Positions 1-5,261 of a stretch of DNA of 5,261 nt are shown piece by piece. A program made the position numbers and the translations under genes. Source of the stretch: Fidelibacterota bacterium UBA7303 (GTDB lineage Bacteria; Fidelibacterota; Marinisomatia; Marinisomatales; UBA1611). The stretch lies in contig DKQR01000119.1 in NCBI GenBank assembly GCA_002471805.1, positions 1-5,261 of the forward strand, written 5' to 3'. Position 1 is the stretch's first letter; each line of letters opens with the position of its first letter. The notes below the pieces were generated by a model. It was not told the DNA's origin and made no database searches. It saw nothing but the letters and a program-made list of their open reading frames with translations.

Positions 1-22
1 AGTCTCATAACCCGATGGGTGG
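1..22 (+). repeat. Imperfect direct repeat, copy A
   Basis: Bases 1-22 match bases 876-897 at 18 of 22 positions, sharing the core GTCTYATAAYCCGATGG. The match weakens beyond that to 22 of 30. The copy starts at the window edge, so its true left end is unknown. Together the two copies bracket the SDR gene. A match of this quality could arise by chance in a window this size. Confidence 0.35.
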
Positions 23-25
23 TAA

Positions 26-53
26 TTGATTTATCTTTTGGGAGTTTTATTAT
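26..53 (+). promoter_or_regulatory. Possible sigma70-type promoter of the SDR gene
   Basis: TTGATT at 26-31 and TATTAT at 48-53 are separated by 16 bases. They match the -35 and -10 consensus at 4 of 6 and 5 of 6 positions. Transcription would start near base 60, giving a leader of about 20 bases before the ATG at 80. The region is AT-rich, so a chance match is quite possible. If the host is a true Bacteroidota, its main sigma factor prefers a different -7 element, which would weaken this call. Confidence 0.3.
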
Positions 54-79
54 TAATTAAATAATGGGTAAAATCGAAT

Positions 80-808
80 ATGAGTGAAATAGATCACAGC
101 CGTCTATTGTCATTCCCCGGTAAAATCCTTGTAGCCGGCGCCACCAGTCCCACTGGTAAATTGATCGTAGATCGATTATGTCAGCTTGGTATGTCCACCC
201 GTTTATTTGTACGTGATAAAAACCGTTTGTCAGATTCCAGGAATATTGATGTAGTAGAGGGCAATGCTTTAGACCAGCCCGATTGTGTACGCGCAGCTTC
301 AGGCTGTGATGCAATAATCTGTACAATTGGGGAAAGGTTTATCCCCAAGGATCATTCAATTGTTGATGGAGATGGAATTATTAATCTTGTTGATGCGGCT
401 CAAACAGCTGGTGTGAGCAGGTTTATATTGGTTTCTTCTCTTGGCGTTGGCGATACATGGGATTGGCTTCCATTCCCAGTAAAATGGTTTTTCCGACTTT
501 TTGGTCTTGTTCCTATTTTAAAAGAGAAAGAAAGATCGGAGGCGCATTTAAGGAAAACACAACTGGATTGGACCGTCATCTATCCAGCTATGCTTACAAA
601 TTCTAAGATGACTTCTGAACCCTTGATCGTTAAGGATGGGCGCGCAGGCGGTATTTCTTCCCGGTATGCAGTAGCTGATACTGTATGCAGGTGCCTTGGC
701 TCACCAAATTCTTTCGGGTCTGATCTTATTGTTGTAAACGGCTACATGAGGACTTTGTTAGCTAATGAGGTTCCATTTAATATGGATATACCCTGGGAAT
801 TATGGTAA
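80..808 (+). CDS. NAD(P)-binding SDR/NmrA-like family protein
   Basis: This 242-residue protein looks like an atypical short-chain dehydrogenase/reductase of the NmrA-like/SDR_a5 type, soluble and cytoplasmic. The Rossmann nucleotide-binding motif is at residues 18-26 (VAGATSPTG), where Ser23 replaces the usual middle glycine. Arg45 in LFVRD, after the second strand, suggests preference for NADP(H). Next come the GNALD element (61-65), the hydrophobic strand CDAIICTIG (76-84), RFILVSSLGVGD (114-125), Lys/Glu residues around 148-154 where this group often has KxxxE, and LDWTVIYP (162-169), the usual YTIVRP-like strand. The length is normal for the family and the gene looks complete. No classical YxxxK pair is evident at the usual place, so it could be an oxidoreductase, an isomerase or a redox-sensing binder; the substrate cannot be read from the sequence. 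The ATG at 80 has only a weak upstream GGGT as ribosome binding site. The gene is convergent with the amidase gene and appears to be transcribed alone. Confidence 0.88.
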   Translation: MSEIDHSRLLSFPGKILVAGATSPTGKLIVDRLCQLGMSTRLFVRDKNRLSDSRNIDVVEGNALDQPDCVRAASGCDAIICTIGERFIPKDHSIVDGDGIINLVDAAQTAGVSRFILVSSLGVGDTWDWLPFPVKWFFRLFGLVPILKEKERSEAHLRKTQLDWTVIYPAMLTNSKMTSEPLIVKDGRAGGISSRYAVADTVCRCLGSPNSFGSDLIVVNGYMRTLLANEVPFNMDIPWELW

Positions 809-875
809 TAAACTTTCTGGATTAAATCGACGCTTATTCGTCCTCCAACCTTTTTAAAATAGACTAAGCAGCGTC

Positions 876-897
876 GGTCTTATAATCCGATGGATGG
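876..897 (+). repeat. Imperfect direct repeat, copy B
   Basis: This is the second copy of the sequence at 1-22. It overlaps the left arm of the 889-910 hairpin. Just before and within it, TCGG (874-877) can pair with CCGA (887-890) around a loop containing CTTATAA, which looks like a tRNA anticodon arm. No D-arm, T-arm or acceptor stem surrounds it, so it is not called as a tRNA. Confidence 0.35.
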
Positions 898-910
898 ATA
901 TCTATCCATC
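889..910. repeat. Hairpin (inverted repeat) downstream of the SDR gene
   Basis: GATGGAT (889-895) is the reverse complement of ATCCATC (904-910). The pairing extends inward through a G-T wobble and a G-C pair, so almost the whole 22 bases form a palindrome centred on GATATC. It lies between convergent genes and could end or stabilise transcripts from either side. No T-tract follows it on either strand, so it is not a classical intrinsic terminator. Confidence 0.55.
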
Positions 911-950
911 TTGATGAAACTCTATTATAAATTGCTGCAGGTTGAATGTT

Positions 951-2540
951 TCAGTCCGACAATAAAAATTCAGGGGATCTCCGATGTTGGGTTCCCTGCT
1001 CATAAGCGTAGGCTATTTCAAGCAAAATAGGTTCACTCCATGCTCTTCCAAAAAAGGAAATTCCCACAGGCACTTGGCCAACGAAACCCATTGGGATATT
1101 AATGTTAGGGTAACCAGAAAGCGCCGCATAAACTGAAGTGGAGAGTGAAAAATTATCTCCATTAATCAAGTCTGTTTTCCATGCTGGACTGCCAGTTGGA
1201 GATATAATTGCGTCTAGTTGATGTTCTTCCATAACACGGTCGATCCCATCACTACGATAAGCCTTTAGCATATTTTTGAGAGATTCATTGTATTCTTTTG
1301 TTTCAAGGCTCCCCTTAGACTGAGAGTTTTTCATTCTGTCTACGTTAAAATAAAGCATTTCAAGACTGTCGGAAAGTGTGGCGCTCATGGCTTCTTCCAG
1401 GTCAGCTATAGGAGAATTTTCTCCAAGACTGGCGAAATACTTTTTCAGCCCATCTTTAAACTCATAGGCAAGGACATTAGTTGAATTATTGTATGGTGTC
1501 CCCTCTACTAGTTTTTCCAGCTCAATAATTTCAGCTCCCTGGCCTTTTAAATAGCGAACTGCCCGGTACATCAAGGTATCAACTTTATGGTGTTTCCCCT
1601 CCTCTGTTTTAAGATACCCAATCCTCTTACCATTTAAACCTGCTTCCTTAAGGAACTGGGTGTAATCCTGATAAAAGTTTCCACTGCCAGCAGATGTTTT
1701 TTGATCACTTGAATCAATGCCTGTAACCGCCCCTAGCAAAATTGCAGCGTCCCGCACGGTTCGTGCCATTGGCCCGGCTGTATCCTGGGTATAACTTATA
1801 GGCACTATACCGGAGCGGCTCCAGAGACCAACGGTTGGTTTTATACCAACGATGCCATTTGCATTGGAAGGGCACATGATTGAACCCCATGTTTCTGTCC
1901 CAACTGCCACGGCGCATAAATTTGCAGAAACTGCCACGGCTGAACCTGAGCTTGAGCCACATGGGTTCCTATCTAATACATAGGGATTTTTAGTCTGACC
2001 GCCTACTCCACTCCAACCGCTAGAAGAAAAGGAAGCCCGGTAATTAGCCCATTCGCTAAGGTTAGCTTTTCCAATAATGACTGCCCCAGCATCTCGCAGC
2101 TTTTTGGCGACCCAGCTGTCATGCAGCGGGTATGAATTATTAAGAATTCTGGAGCCGGCTGTAGTGGGCATTTGATCGTGTGTATTAATATTATCTTTTA
2201 GTAAAACAGGGATGCCAAACAAAGCTCCTTTTTCATTACCCAATTTAAGTATCTGATCTAGTGAATCTGCAATTTGTAGTGCATCGGGATTAACTATTAT
2301 GATGGAATTGAGTTTCGGGCCGTTGCGGTCGATATTTTCAATACGATCCAGGTATAATTCCACGATTTGTCTTACGGTAAAGCTACCGTTGCCATACGAA
2401 TTTTGGATATCTGTTATTGTGATTTCACTTAGTGGGAATGAATCAACACTGTTTGATGGTTTTTGGGGTTGGCAGGAAAAAAAGTGAAATAGCACCCACA
2501 TATAAAAATAAATAATGGGTGGGACTTGTATTAATCTCAT
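951..2540 (-). CDS. Amidase-signature family amidase, predicted lipoprotein
   Basis: This 529-residue protein is a complete amidase-signature (GatA/FAAH/peptide amidase superfamily) hydrolase, which cleaves carboxamide or C-terminal amide bonds. The Ser-cisSer-Lys triad is clear: Lys115 in PVLLKDN, cis-Ser196 in CGSSSGS, and nucleophile Ser220 in GTETWGSIMCP. The 24-residue spacing between the two serines matches characterised family members. Other hallmarks are GIVGIKPTVGLWSRSG (229-244), TQDTAGPMARTV (251-262) and, near the C terminus, SGYPNINIP followed by PVGISFFGRAWSEP. The last three resemble bacterial peptide-amidase-like enzymes more than GatA, and no gatB or gatC lies nearby, so a role in tRNA amidation is unlikely. 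Trp218 sits where relatives usually have Gly or Asp, right beside the nucleophile. The N terminus is hydrophobic (residues 8-22) and ends in FFSC, a loose lipobox with Cys23 as probable lipid anchor, so the enzyme is probably on the periplasmic side of a membrane. AGGA lies 6 bases before the ATG and supports this start. The natural substrate is unknown. Confidence 0.93.
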   Translation of the reverse strand: MRLIQVPPIIYFYMWVLFHFFSCQPQKPSNSVDSFPLSEITITDIQNSYGNGSFTVRQIVELYLDRIENIDRNGPKLNSIIIVNPDALQIADSLDQILKLGNEKGALFGIPVLLKDNINTHDQMPTTAGSRILNNSYPLHDSWVAKKLRDAGAVIIGKANLSEWANYRASFSSSGWSGVGGQTKNPYVLDRNPCGSSSGSAVAVSANLCAVAVGTETWGSIMCPSNANGIVGIKPTVGLWSRSGIVPISYTQDTAGPMARTVRDAAILLGAVTGIDSSDQKTSAGSGNFYQDYTQFLKEAGLNGKRIGYLKTEEGKHHKVDTLMYRAVRYLKGQGAEIIELEKLVEGTPYNNSTNVLAYEFKDGLKKYFASLGENSPIADLEEAMSATLSDSLEMLYFNVDRMKNSQSKGSLETKEYNESLKNMLKAYRSDGIDRVMEEHQLDAIISPTGSPAWKTDLINGDNFSLSTSVYAALSGYPNINIPMGFVGQVPVGISFFGRAWSEPILLEIAYAYEQGTQHRRSPEFLLSD

Positions 2541-2767
2541 ATTATATCCTAGTTTATTTATTACCTTTTCTTTTTAAATGTTAATTACTTTATAAATTCT
2601 TTCATAATCCAAACTATATTTTTTACAACTGAATTTATAAGAGAGCTACAAAACAACACAATTTTTTGGTCTTTTAAGATGCGGACAATTATCTACATTT
2701 CTTAGCGTAAGGGTTTATTAGTCCAATTTGGTTTTATTTTGTAAATTGAAATGTTTTAATACGTGTT
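2541..2767. other. AT-rich divergent intergenic region
   Basis: This 227-base, strongly AT-rich gap lies between the divergent amidase gene and the cysteine-rich protein gene, and should contain both promoters. No open reading frame of note and no RNA gene is visible. No promoter matches well enough to call: several near-misses to the Bacteroidota TAnnTTTG element are present but have the wrong spacing. A short CCAA-T-TTGG palindrome occurs around 2733-2741, about 30 bases before the cysteine-rich gene, and is too short to interpret. Confidence 0.6.
2547..2550 (-). promoter_or_regulatory. Ribosome binding site of the amidase gene
   Basis: On the minus strand AGGA precedes the ATG by 6 bases. 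It supports the start that includes the lipoprotein signal peptide over the internal Met14. Confidence 0.6.
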
Positions 2768-3127
2768 ATGAAAGTATTGAATATTATTCTTGCGCTACTG
2801 ATCCTATCCTCAGGAACAATCCAAACGCAAATTCTGGATTCATGTGTCAAACAATGCTGTTGTTCATCCAATCAGCAGCAGGAGGACCAGACTTGTTGTG
2901 AAAAAGAGTCCAGGTCTTGCCCCTGTTTGCACCCGGTTAAAACAGGTCAGCCCGAAGGCGTTCCAGTATATTTAAACAAGAATCATACTTCTGATTCATA
3001 TAAAATATGGGCAGGTGTTCTTTTTGCAATTCCCACATCTGCCGCATTTATTAAATCCAGGCCATCTAAGCCTAGCCTGTATACTCAGCTCCTGTTTGAT
3101 TCTATCTCCCGTCCTCTACTGAATTAG
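2768..3127 (+). CDS. Small exported cysteine-rich protein, possible metal binder
   Basis: This 119-residue protein is not confidently assigned to a family. The N terminus (MKVLNIILALLILSSGTIQT) looks like a Sec signal peptide with cleavage near residue 20. Eight cysteines then sit at 26, 30, 31, 32, 43, 44, 51 and 53, with a histidine at 55, and the rest of the protein has no cysteine. Two adjacent-Cys groups (CCC and CC) plus CPC make soft-metal binding plausible. Residues 80-95 are moderately hydrophobic and could be a second membrane segment; the C terminus is basic and proline-containing (RPSKP, then RPLLN). The general layout, a leader followed by a Cys cluster and a basic tail next to an HMA protein and a TonB receptor, recalls small proteins called HYC_CC_PP in Bacteroidota, but the HYC motif is absent. 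The ATG at 2768 has no clear Shine-Dalgarno sequence. It is the first gene of the rightward cluster, 102 bases before the HMA gene. It is probably a real gene because it has a coherent leader and suitable neighbours; the function is inferred. Confidence 0.7.
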   Translation: MKVLNIILALLILSSGTIQTQILDSCVKQCCCSSNQQQEDQTCCEKESRSCPCLHPVKTGQPEGVPVYLNKNHTSDSYKIWAGVLFAIPTSAAFIKSRPSKPSLYTQLLFDSISRPLLN

Positions 3128-3150
3128 ACCAGTAAAAAAACCGCTTTATT

Positions 3151-3166
3151 TATCACATACGTGATA
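3151..3166. promoter_or_regulatory. Perfect 6-bp palindrome, possible operator
   Basis: TATCAC (3151-3156) and GTGATA (3161-3166) are exact inverted repeats around ATAC. The symmetry and 16-bp size suit a dimeric DNA-binding regulator, and the site lies between the cysteine-rich gene and the HMA gene. The stem is too AT-rich and lacks the T run expected of a terminator. No regulator gene is present in the window to pair with it. Confidence 0.35.
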
Positions 3167-3167
3167 T

Positions 3168-3201
3168 AAAAGCAGGCCATCAACCCAGGCTTGCTGCTTT
3201 T
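3168..3201 (+). terminator. Terminator- or attenuator-like stem-loop
   Basis: AAAAGCAG (3168-3175) pairs perfectly with CTGCTTTT (3194-3201). Inside it GCC (3176-3178) pairs with GGC (3188-3190), leaving a 3-base bulge and a 9-base loop. The right arm ends in TTTT, as in short intrinsic terminators. It lies 40 bases after the cysteine-rich gene and 28 bases before the HMA start codon. It could therefore end the first transcript, reduce read-through into the next two genes, or protect an RNA end after processing. The T run is short, so termination would probably be partial. Confidence 0.5.
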
Positions 3202-3217
3202 CATCCATATCAACAAT

Positions 3218-3225
3218 AGGAAAAG
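3218..3225 (+). promoter_or_regulatory. Ribosome binding site that fixes the HMA gene start
   Basis: AGGAAAAG lies 4 bases before the ATG at 3230. It selects this start over the TTG at 3191 in the same frame, which falls inside the stem-loop and would put a charged stretch ahead of the signal peptide. Confidence 0.6.
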
Positions 3226-3229
3226 AACC

Positions 3230-3589
3230 ATGAAACTATTACTACACATATTTATTTCTTCTCTGATAGCAGGGTGCAGTGCACCGGGGGCTTTTTCAGG
3301 AAGCGACCGGTCGAACATTGCTGCTGTGAAGATCGACCTGCCTACAGTCCAGTGCGTTATGTGCCAAGAGTTCATTACTGACGGATTAATGGCAATGGAC
3401 GGTGTCCAAACGGCCTATGTGAACCTGAATGAAGAAAAAGTCCTGGTGAAATATGATAAATCCAAAATTGCACTCACCGATCTGGACCAAACCATTACGA
3501 AATTGGGCTATCAGGCAGGGGACGTACCTGCAAATGCCGAAGCATACAATAATCTTCCAGGCTGCTGTAAACTGCCACAGGATAGATAA
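3230..3589 (+). CDS. HMA-domain (heavy-metal-binding) lipoprotein
   Basis: This 119-residue exported protein has one heavy-metal-associated domain, the fold of copper chaperones and of MerP. The signal peptide ends in the clear lipobox IAGC, so Cys16 should be lipidated and the protein membrane-anchored facing the periplasm. The HMA domain spans about residues 33-98: strand AVKIDLPT, the metal-binding loop QCVMC (Cys42 and Cys45, in place of the usual GMxCxxC with its Met), helix, then DGVQTAYVNLNEEKVLVKYD and the closing helix ending in KLGYQAG. This is the expected size and order. A short tail after the domain carries a second cysteine pair (Cys112-Cys113 in GCCK), which is not part of the standard HMA fold and could be a second metal ligand. 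The start follows a good ribosome binding site. The TonB-dependent receptor begins only 32 bases downstream, so the two are probably co-transcribed. The likely role is to accept or hand over a thiophilic metal at the periplasmic side of the receptor. The metal itself (copper, mercury, zinc or another) cannot be told. Confidence 0.88.
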   Translation: MKLLLHIFISSLIAGCSAPGAFSGSDRSNIAAVKIDLPTVQCVMCQEFITDGLMAMDGVQTAYVNLNEEKVLVKYDKSKIALTDLDQTITKLGYQAGDVPANAEAYNNLPGCCKLPQDR

Positions 3590-3613
3590 TAAATCTGGCT
3601 AAAAATAGAAGTT

Positions 3614-3616
3614 AGG
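3614..3616 (+). promoter_or_regulatory. Weak ribosome binding site for the TTG start
   Basis: AGG, within TTAGG, lies 5 bases ahead of the TTG at 3622 and overlaps the in-frame TAG stop. It is short, so translation of the receptor may be weak or helped by coupling to the HMA gene just upstream. Confidence 0.4.
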
Positions 3617-3621
3617 CAAGA

Positions 3622-5261
3622 TTGAAGTATTGGCCTTTTATCATTGTGCTCAGTTTGAGCAGATTGTTTTCCCAAGTGGTACTGGAAGGTATTGTTAAGG
3701 AAAGCGGTTCAGGTCAGCCGGTGCAGTATGCGTCGGTGGCCGTGCTGGATGCTGATGCTGATACCGTTTGTACAGGAGGCATCACCACAGAGAAGGGGAA
3801 ATTCCACATTTCGAATGTATTCCCAGGAAAATACTTTCTTGAAATTGATTTTATCGGTTACCGGCACATTCGGGGCAAAACCTTTACAGTGGATAAAGAA
3901 GAGATGGCAAAGAAGTATATGGGAGAATTTATCCTTGAGCCAGTGGTCCTGGAACTGGATGCAGTAGATATATCAGCCGCAGCACCTGCGGTCATGTCCG
4001 ATGTGTCTAAAACAGTGTATAATGCTGACCAGATTTATTCCGCCACCGGCGGTACCTGCTGTGATGTTATGAAAGGCATTCCATCGGTGGATGTGGCTGC
4101 CAACGGCCTTGTGTCATTGCGGGGTTCGCCGGAAGTGGCCATCTTGCTTAATGGTAAGAGAGCCGGGATCCTGGGCGGTGAGCGCAGGACAAATATTATG
4201 TCTGTACCAGTTCCGGCCTCCATGGTAGACAAGGTAGAGGTCATTACCAGCCCATCAGCGAAACAGGATGCAGATGGTATGGTGGGCGTGATTAATATAA
4301 TTTTGAAAGAAAACCAGGAATCCGGATTCAATGGCCATGTGAATGTCAATTTAGGTAATACTGAAAAATCCAATGCAGGGGCCTATTTTAATTTTCGCAA
4401 GGGACGTATAAATCATTTTTGGAATATCAGTACAGAAGACCTGCACCAATCAGGGACTGGTTCTCGCCGAAGTGAGCTGGTTTCTCTCAATGGAGAAATT
4501 TCTGATAAAACTTTGAGAACAATTAATACGGCAACCCGAAACCAGACGACATACTTGAGTGGCGGCAGTCGTTACAGCCTGTCTGAGCAAACAATTTTAA
4601 ACGCTGAAGTAAAACTTGTACCATTTCAACGAACAAAGGATGAATCCATAGATCTTGGCAATCAGAATTTTGATATCAATAAGCAAGAAAATGGCCAGCT
4701 GCGACTTCTGGATCTGGGTTTTCTTTCGGAATCGGCAAAAAAATATAGACTATCGGGAGAGATGACCCTGGAATCACAAAACAAGGACATAAGTCAGTCC
4801 GGTAAAGAAAGTGGGGCTGCATTGGGTCTTTCAATGGAAGGAAAAACTGTTCTGGAACGTCGGATTCTTAATCTGGATTACGAATATTTTATTACGCCCA
4901 GTTTCAAAGTGGAAACCGGTGTAAAAAACAGGGTTTTGGTCCAGGAACAGCCACGTTCCGTACTAATTCAAAATGGCAATGGAGATGCAGGACATACCAC
5001 TGATTTTACCTATTACGAACAGATCCGGGCGGCATACCTGACCATGGAATACACAACATTCATGGAAGATATGTCATTCACCGGCGGCATAAGAATGGAA
5101 GATGCTGAAACAGAAAGTGATGCGAACCTGGATTCAGTTCTTTATCATTTGGTCGGATTTCAAGGAGTTTTTATCCCAGACCAGACAAATCATTTAACCC
5201 AATACAGTAAATGGTATCCGTCATTTCTGTTACGATACCGGCCCAACCTTTTTACCACCTT
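3622..5261 (+). CDS. TonB-dependent outer-membrane receptor, 3' end outside window
   Basis: The frame stays open for 546 codons and runs off the window. It encodes an outer-membrane receptor driven by TonB that imports a bound ligand. A TAG at 3613-3615 closes the frame upstream and the first in-frame ATG is not until residue 95, so TTG at 3622 is the best start. It has AGG 5 bases before it and gives a signal peptide (MKYWPFIIVLSLSRLFSQ). Residues about 20-110 form a carboxypeptidase-regulatory-like domain (EGIVKES, PVQYASVAV, GKFHISNVFPGKYFLEIDFIGY). The plug follows at about 130-232, with IPSVDV, GLVSLRGSPEVAILLNGKRAG, MVDKVEVITSPSAKQDADGMVGVINIILK. From there on is beta-barrel, resembling the outer-membrane protein beta-barrel receptors (OMP_b-brl type). 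Such receptors are often around 800 residues, so roughly a third is missing. Cys146-Cys147 in the plug (GGTCCDVMKGIPS) is unusual, since this site is normally Ala/Ser-like. It lies 32 bases after the HMA gene. A metal or metal-chelate ligand is inferred from neighbours only. Confidence 0.92.
   Translation, partial: MKYWPFIIVLSLSRLFSQVVLEGIVKESGSGQPVQYASVAVLDADADTVCTGGITTEKGKFHISNVFPGKYFLEIDFIGYRHIRGKTFTVDKEEMAKKYMGEFILEPVVLELDAVDISAAAPAVMSDVSKTVYNADQIYSATGGTCCDVMKGIPSVDVAANGLVSLRGSPEVAILLNGKRAGILGGERRTNIMSVPVPASMVDKVEVITSPSAKQDADGMVGVINIILKENQESGFNGHVNVNLGNTEKSNAGAYFNFRKGRINHFWNISTEDLHQSGTGSRRSELVSLNGEISDKTLRTINTATRNQTTYLSGGSRYSLSEQTILNAEVKLVPFQRTKDESIDLGNQNFDINKQENGQLRLLDLGFLSESAKKYRLSGEMTLESQNKDISQSGKESGAALGLSMEGKTVLERRILNLDYEYFITPSFKVETGVKNRVLVQEQPRSVLIQNGNGDAGHTTDFTYYEQIRAAYLTMEYTTFMEDMSFTGGIRMEDAETESDANLDSVLYHLVGFQGVFIPDQTNHLTQYSKWYPSFLLRYRPNLFTT

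Larger units (their letters stand above)
809..950. other. Convergent intergenic region between SDR and amidase genes
   Basis: This 142-base gap separates the 3' ends of two facing genes and should contain termination signals for both. A canonical intrinsic terminator, meaning a GC-rich stem followed by a run of T, is not visible on either strand. The best structure is the hairpin at 889-910, listed separately. A 4-bp stem (GACG 829-832 with CGTC 839-842) precedes a short T run at 851-855 but is too weak to call. Confidence 0.6.

Noticed and set aside
57..326. Open frame on the - strand, 89 codons, opposite the SDR gene
   Set aside because: It is antisense to the Rossmann-motif region of a well-supported gene and has no protein family features.
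829..855. Possible intrinsic terminator of the SDR gene
   Set aside because: The stem is only 4 bp and the T run is 8 bases away, too weak to support.
868..900. tRNA gene or remnant: an anticodon-arm-like TCGG/CCGA stem around CTTATAA, with a CAT-loop-like CTCATAA at 4-10
   Set aside because: No D-arm, no TTCGA T-loop and no acceptor stem surround either site, and the pair closing the loop is mismatched. It is noted only as part of the imperfect repeat.
1714..1962. Open frame on the - strand, 82 codons, within the amidase gene
   Set aside because: It overlaps the catalytic core of the amidase in another frame; the amidase frame holds both catalytic serines in this stretch.
2720..2755. Bacteroidota-type promoter (TAnnTTTG) before the Cys-rich gene
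   Set aside because: The nearest match, TTATTTTG, has wrong internal spacing and no matching upstream TTG element at the expected distance.
3191..3229. Upstream TTG start for the HMA protein
   Set aside because: It would add 13 residues with a basic NNRKR stretch before the lipoprotein leader, begins inside the stem-loop, and lacks the ribosome binding site that the ATG at 3230 has.
3124..3375. Open frame on the - strand across the gap and the HMA gene
   Set aside because: It is antisense to the HMA signal peptide and CxxC region and has no coherent motif.
3692..3967. Open frame on the + strand, 91 codons
   Set aside because: It lies in another frame inside the receptor gene, whose own frame gives a clear carboxypeptidase-regulatory-like domain here.
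4035..4373. Open frame on the - strand, 112 codons
   Set aside because: It is antisense to the plug-coding part of the receptor and shows no recognisable motifs.

Overview
The window reads as chromosomal DNA of a Gram-negative bacterium from the Bacteroidota or a related FCB lineage. The main evidence is a TonB-dependent outer-membrane receptor that begins with a carboxypeptidase-regulatory-like domain, a layout typical of that group. Two predicted lipoproteins and AT-rich intergenic DNA with weak ribosome binding sites fit this. The exact phylum cannot be fixed from this sequence.

Left part (1-2540): two genes face each other. An NAD(P)-binding SDR/NmrA-like protein (80-808, +) is convergent with a predicted lipoprotein amidase of the amidase-signature family (951-2540, -). 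The 142-base gap between them holds a hairpin (889-910). Overlapping the start of that hairpin is an imperfect copy of the first bases of the window, so the SDR gene lies between two similar short sequences. These two genes look like ordinary accessory metabolism, with no obvious link to the genes on the right.

Middle (2541-2767): an AT-rich, gene-free, divergent intergenic region that must carry the start signals for the amidase (leftward) and the right-hand cluster (rightward).

Right part (2768-5261): three genes on the + strand form the most interesting unit. They encode a small exported cysteine-rich protein (8 Cys within 28 residues), a heavy-metal-associated (HMA) domain lipoprotein with a CVMC motif and a terminal Cys pair, and a TonB-dependent receptor. 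The receptor starts at TTG, has an unusual Cys-Cys pair in its plug, and is cut by the window edge. All three proteins are predicted to act outside the inner membrane and all carry adjacent cysteines. The inference is an envelope system that binds and imports, or otherwise handles, a thiophilic metal such as copper or a metal-carrying ligand. A palindrome and a terminator-like stem-loop between the first and second genes could set their relative expression.
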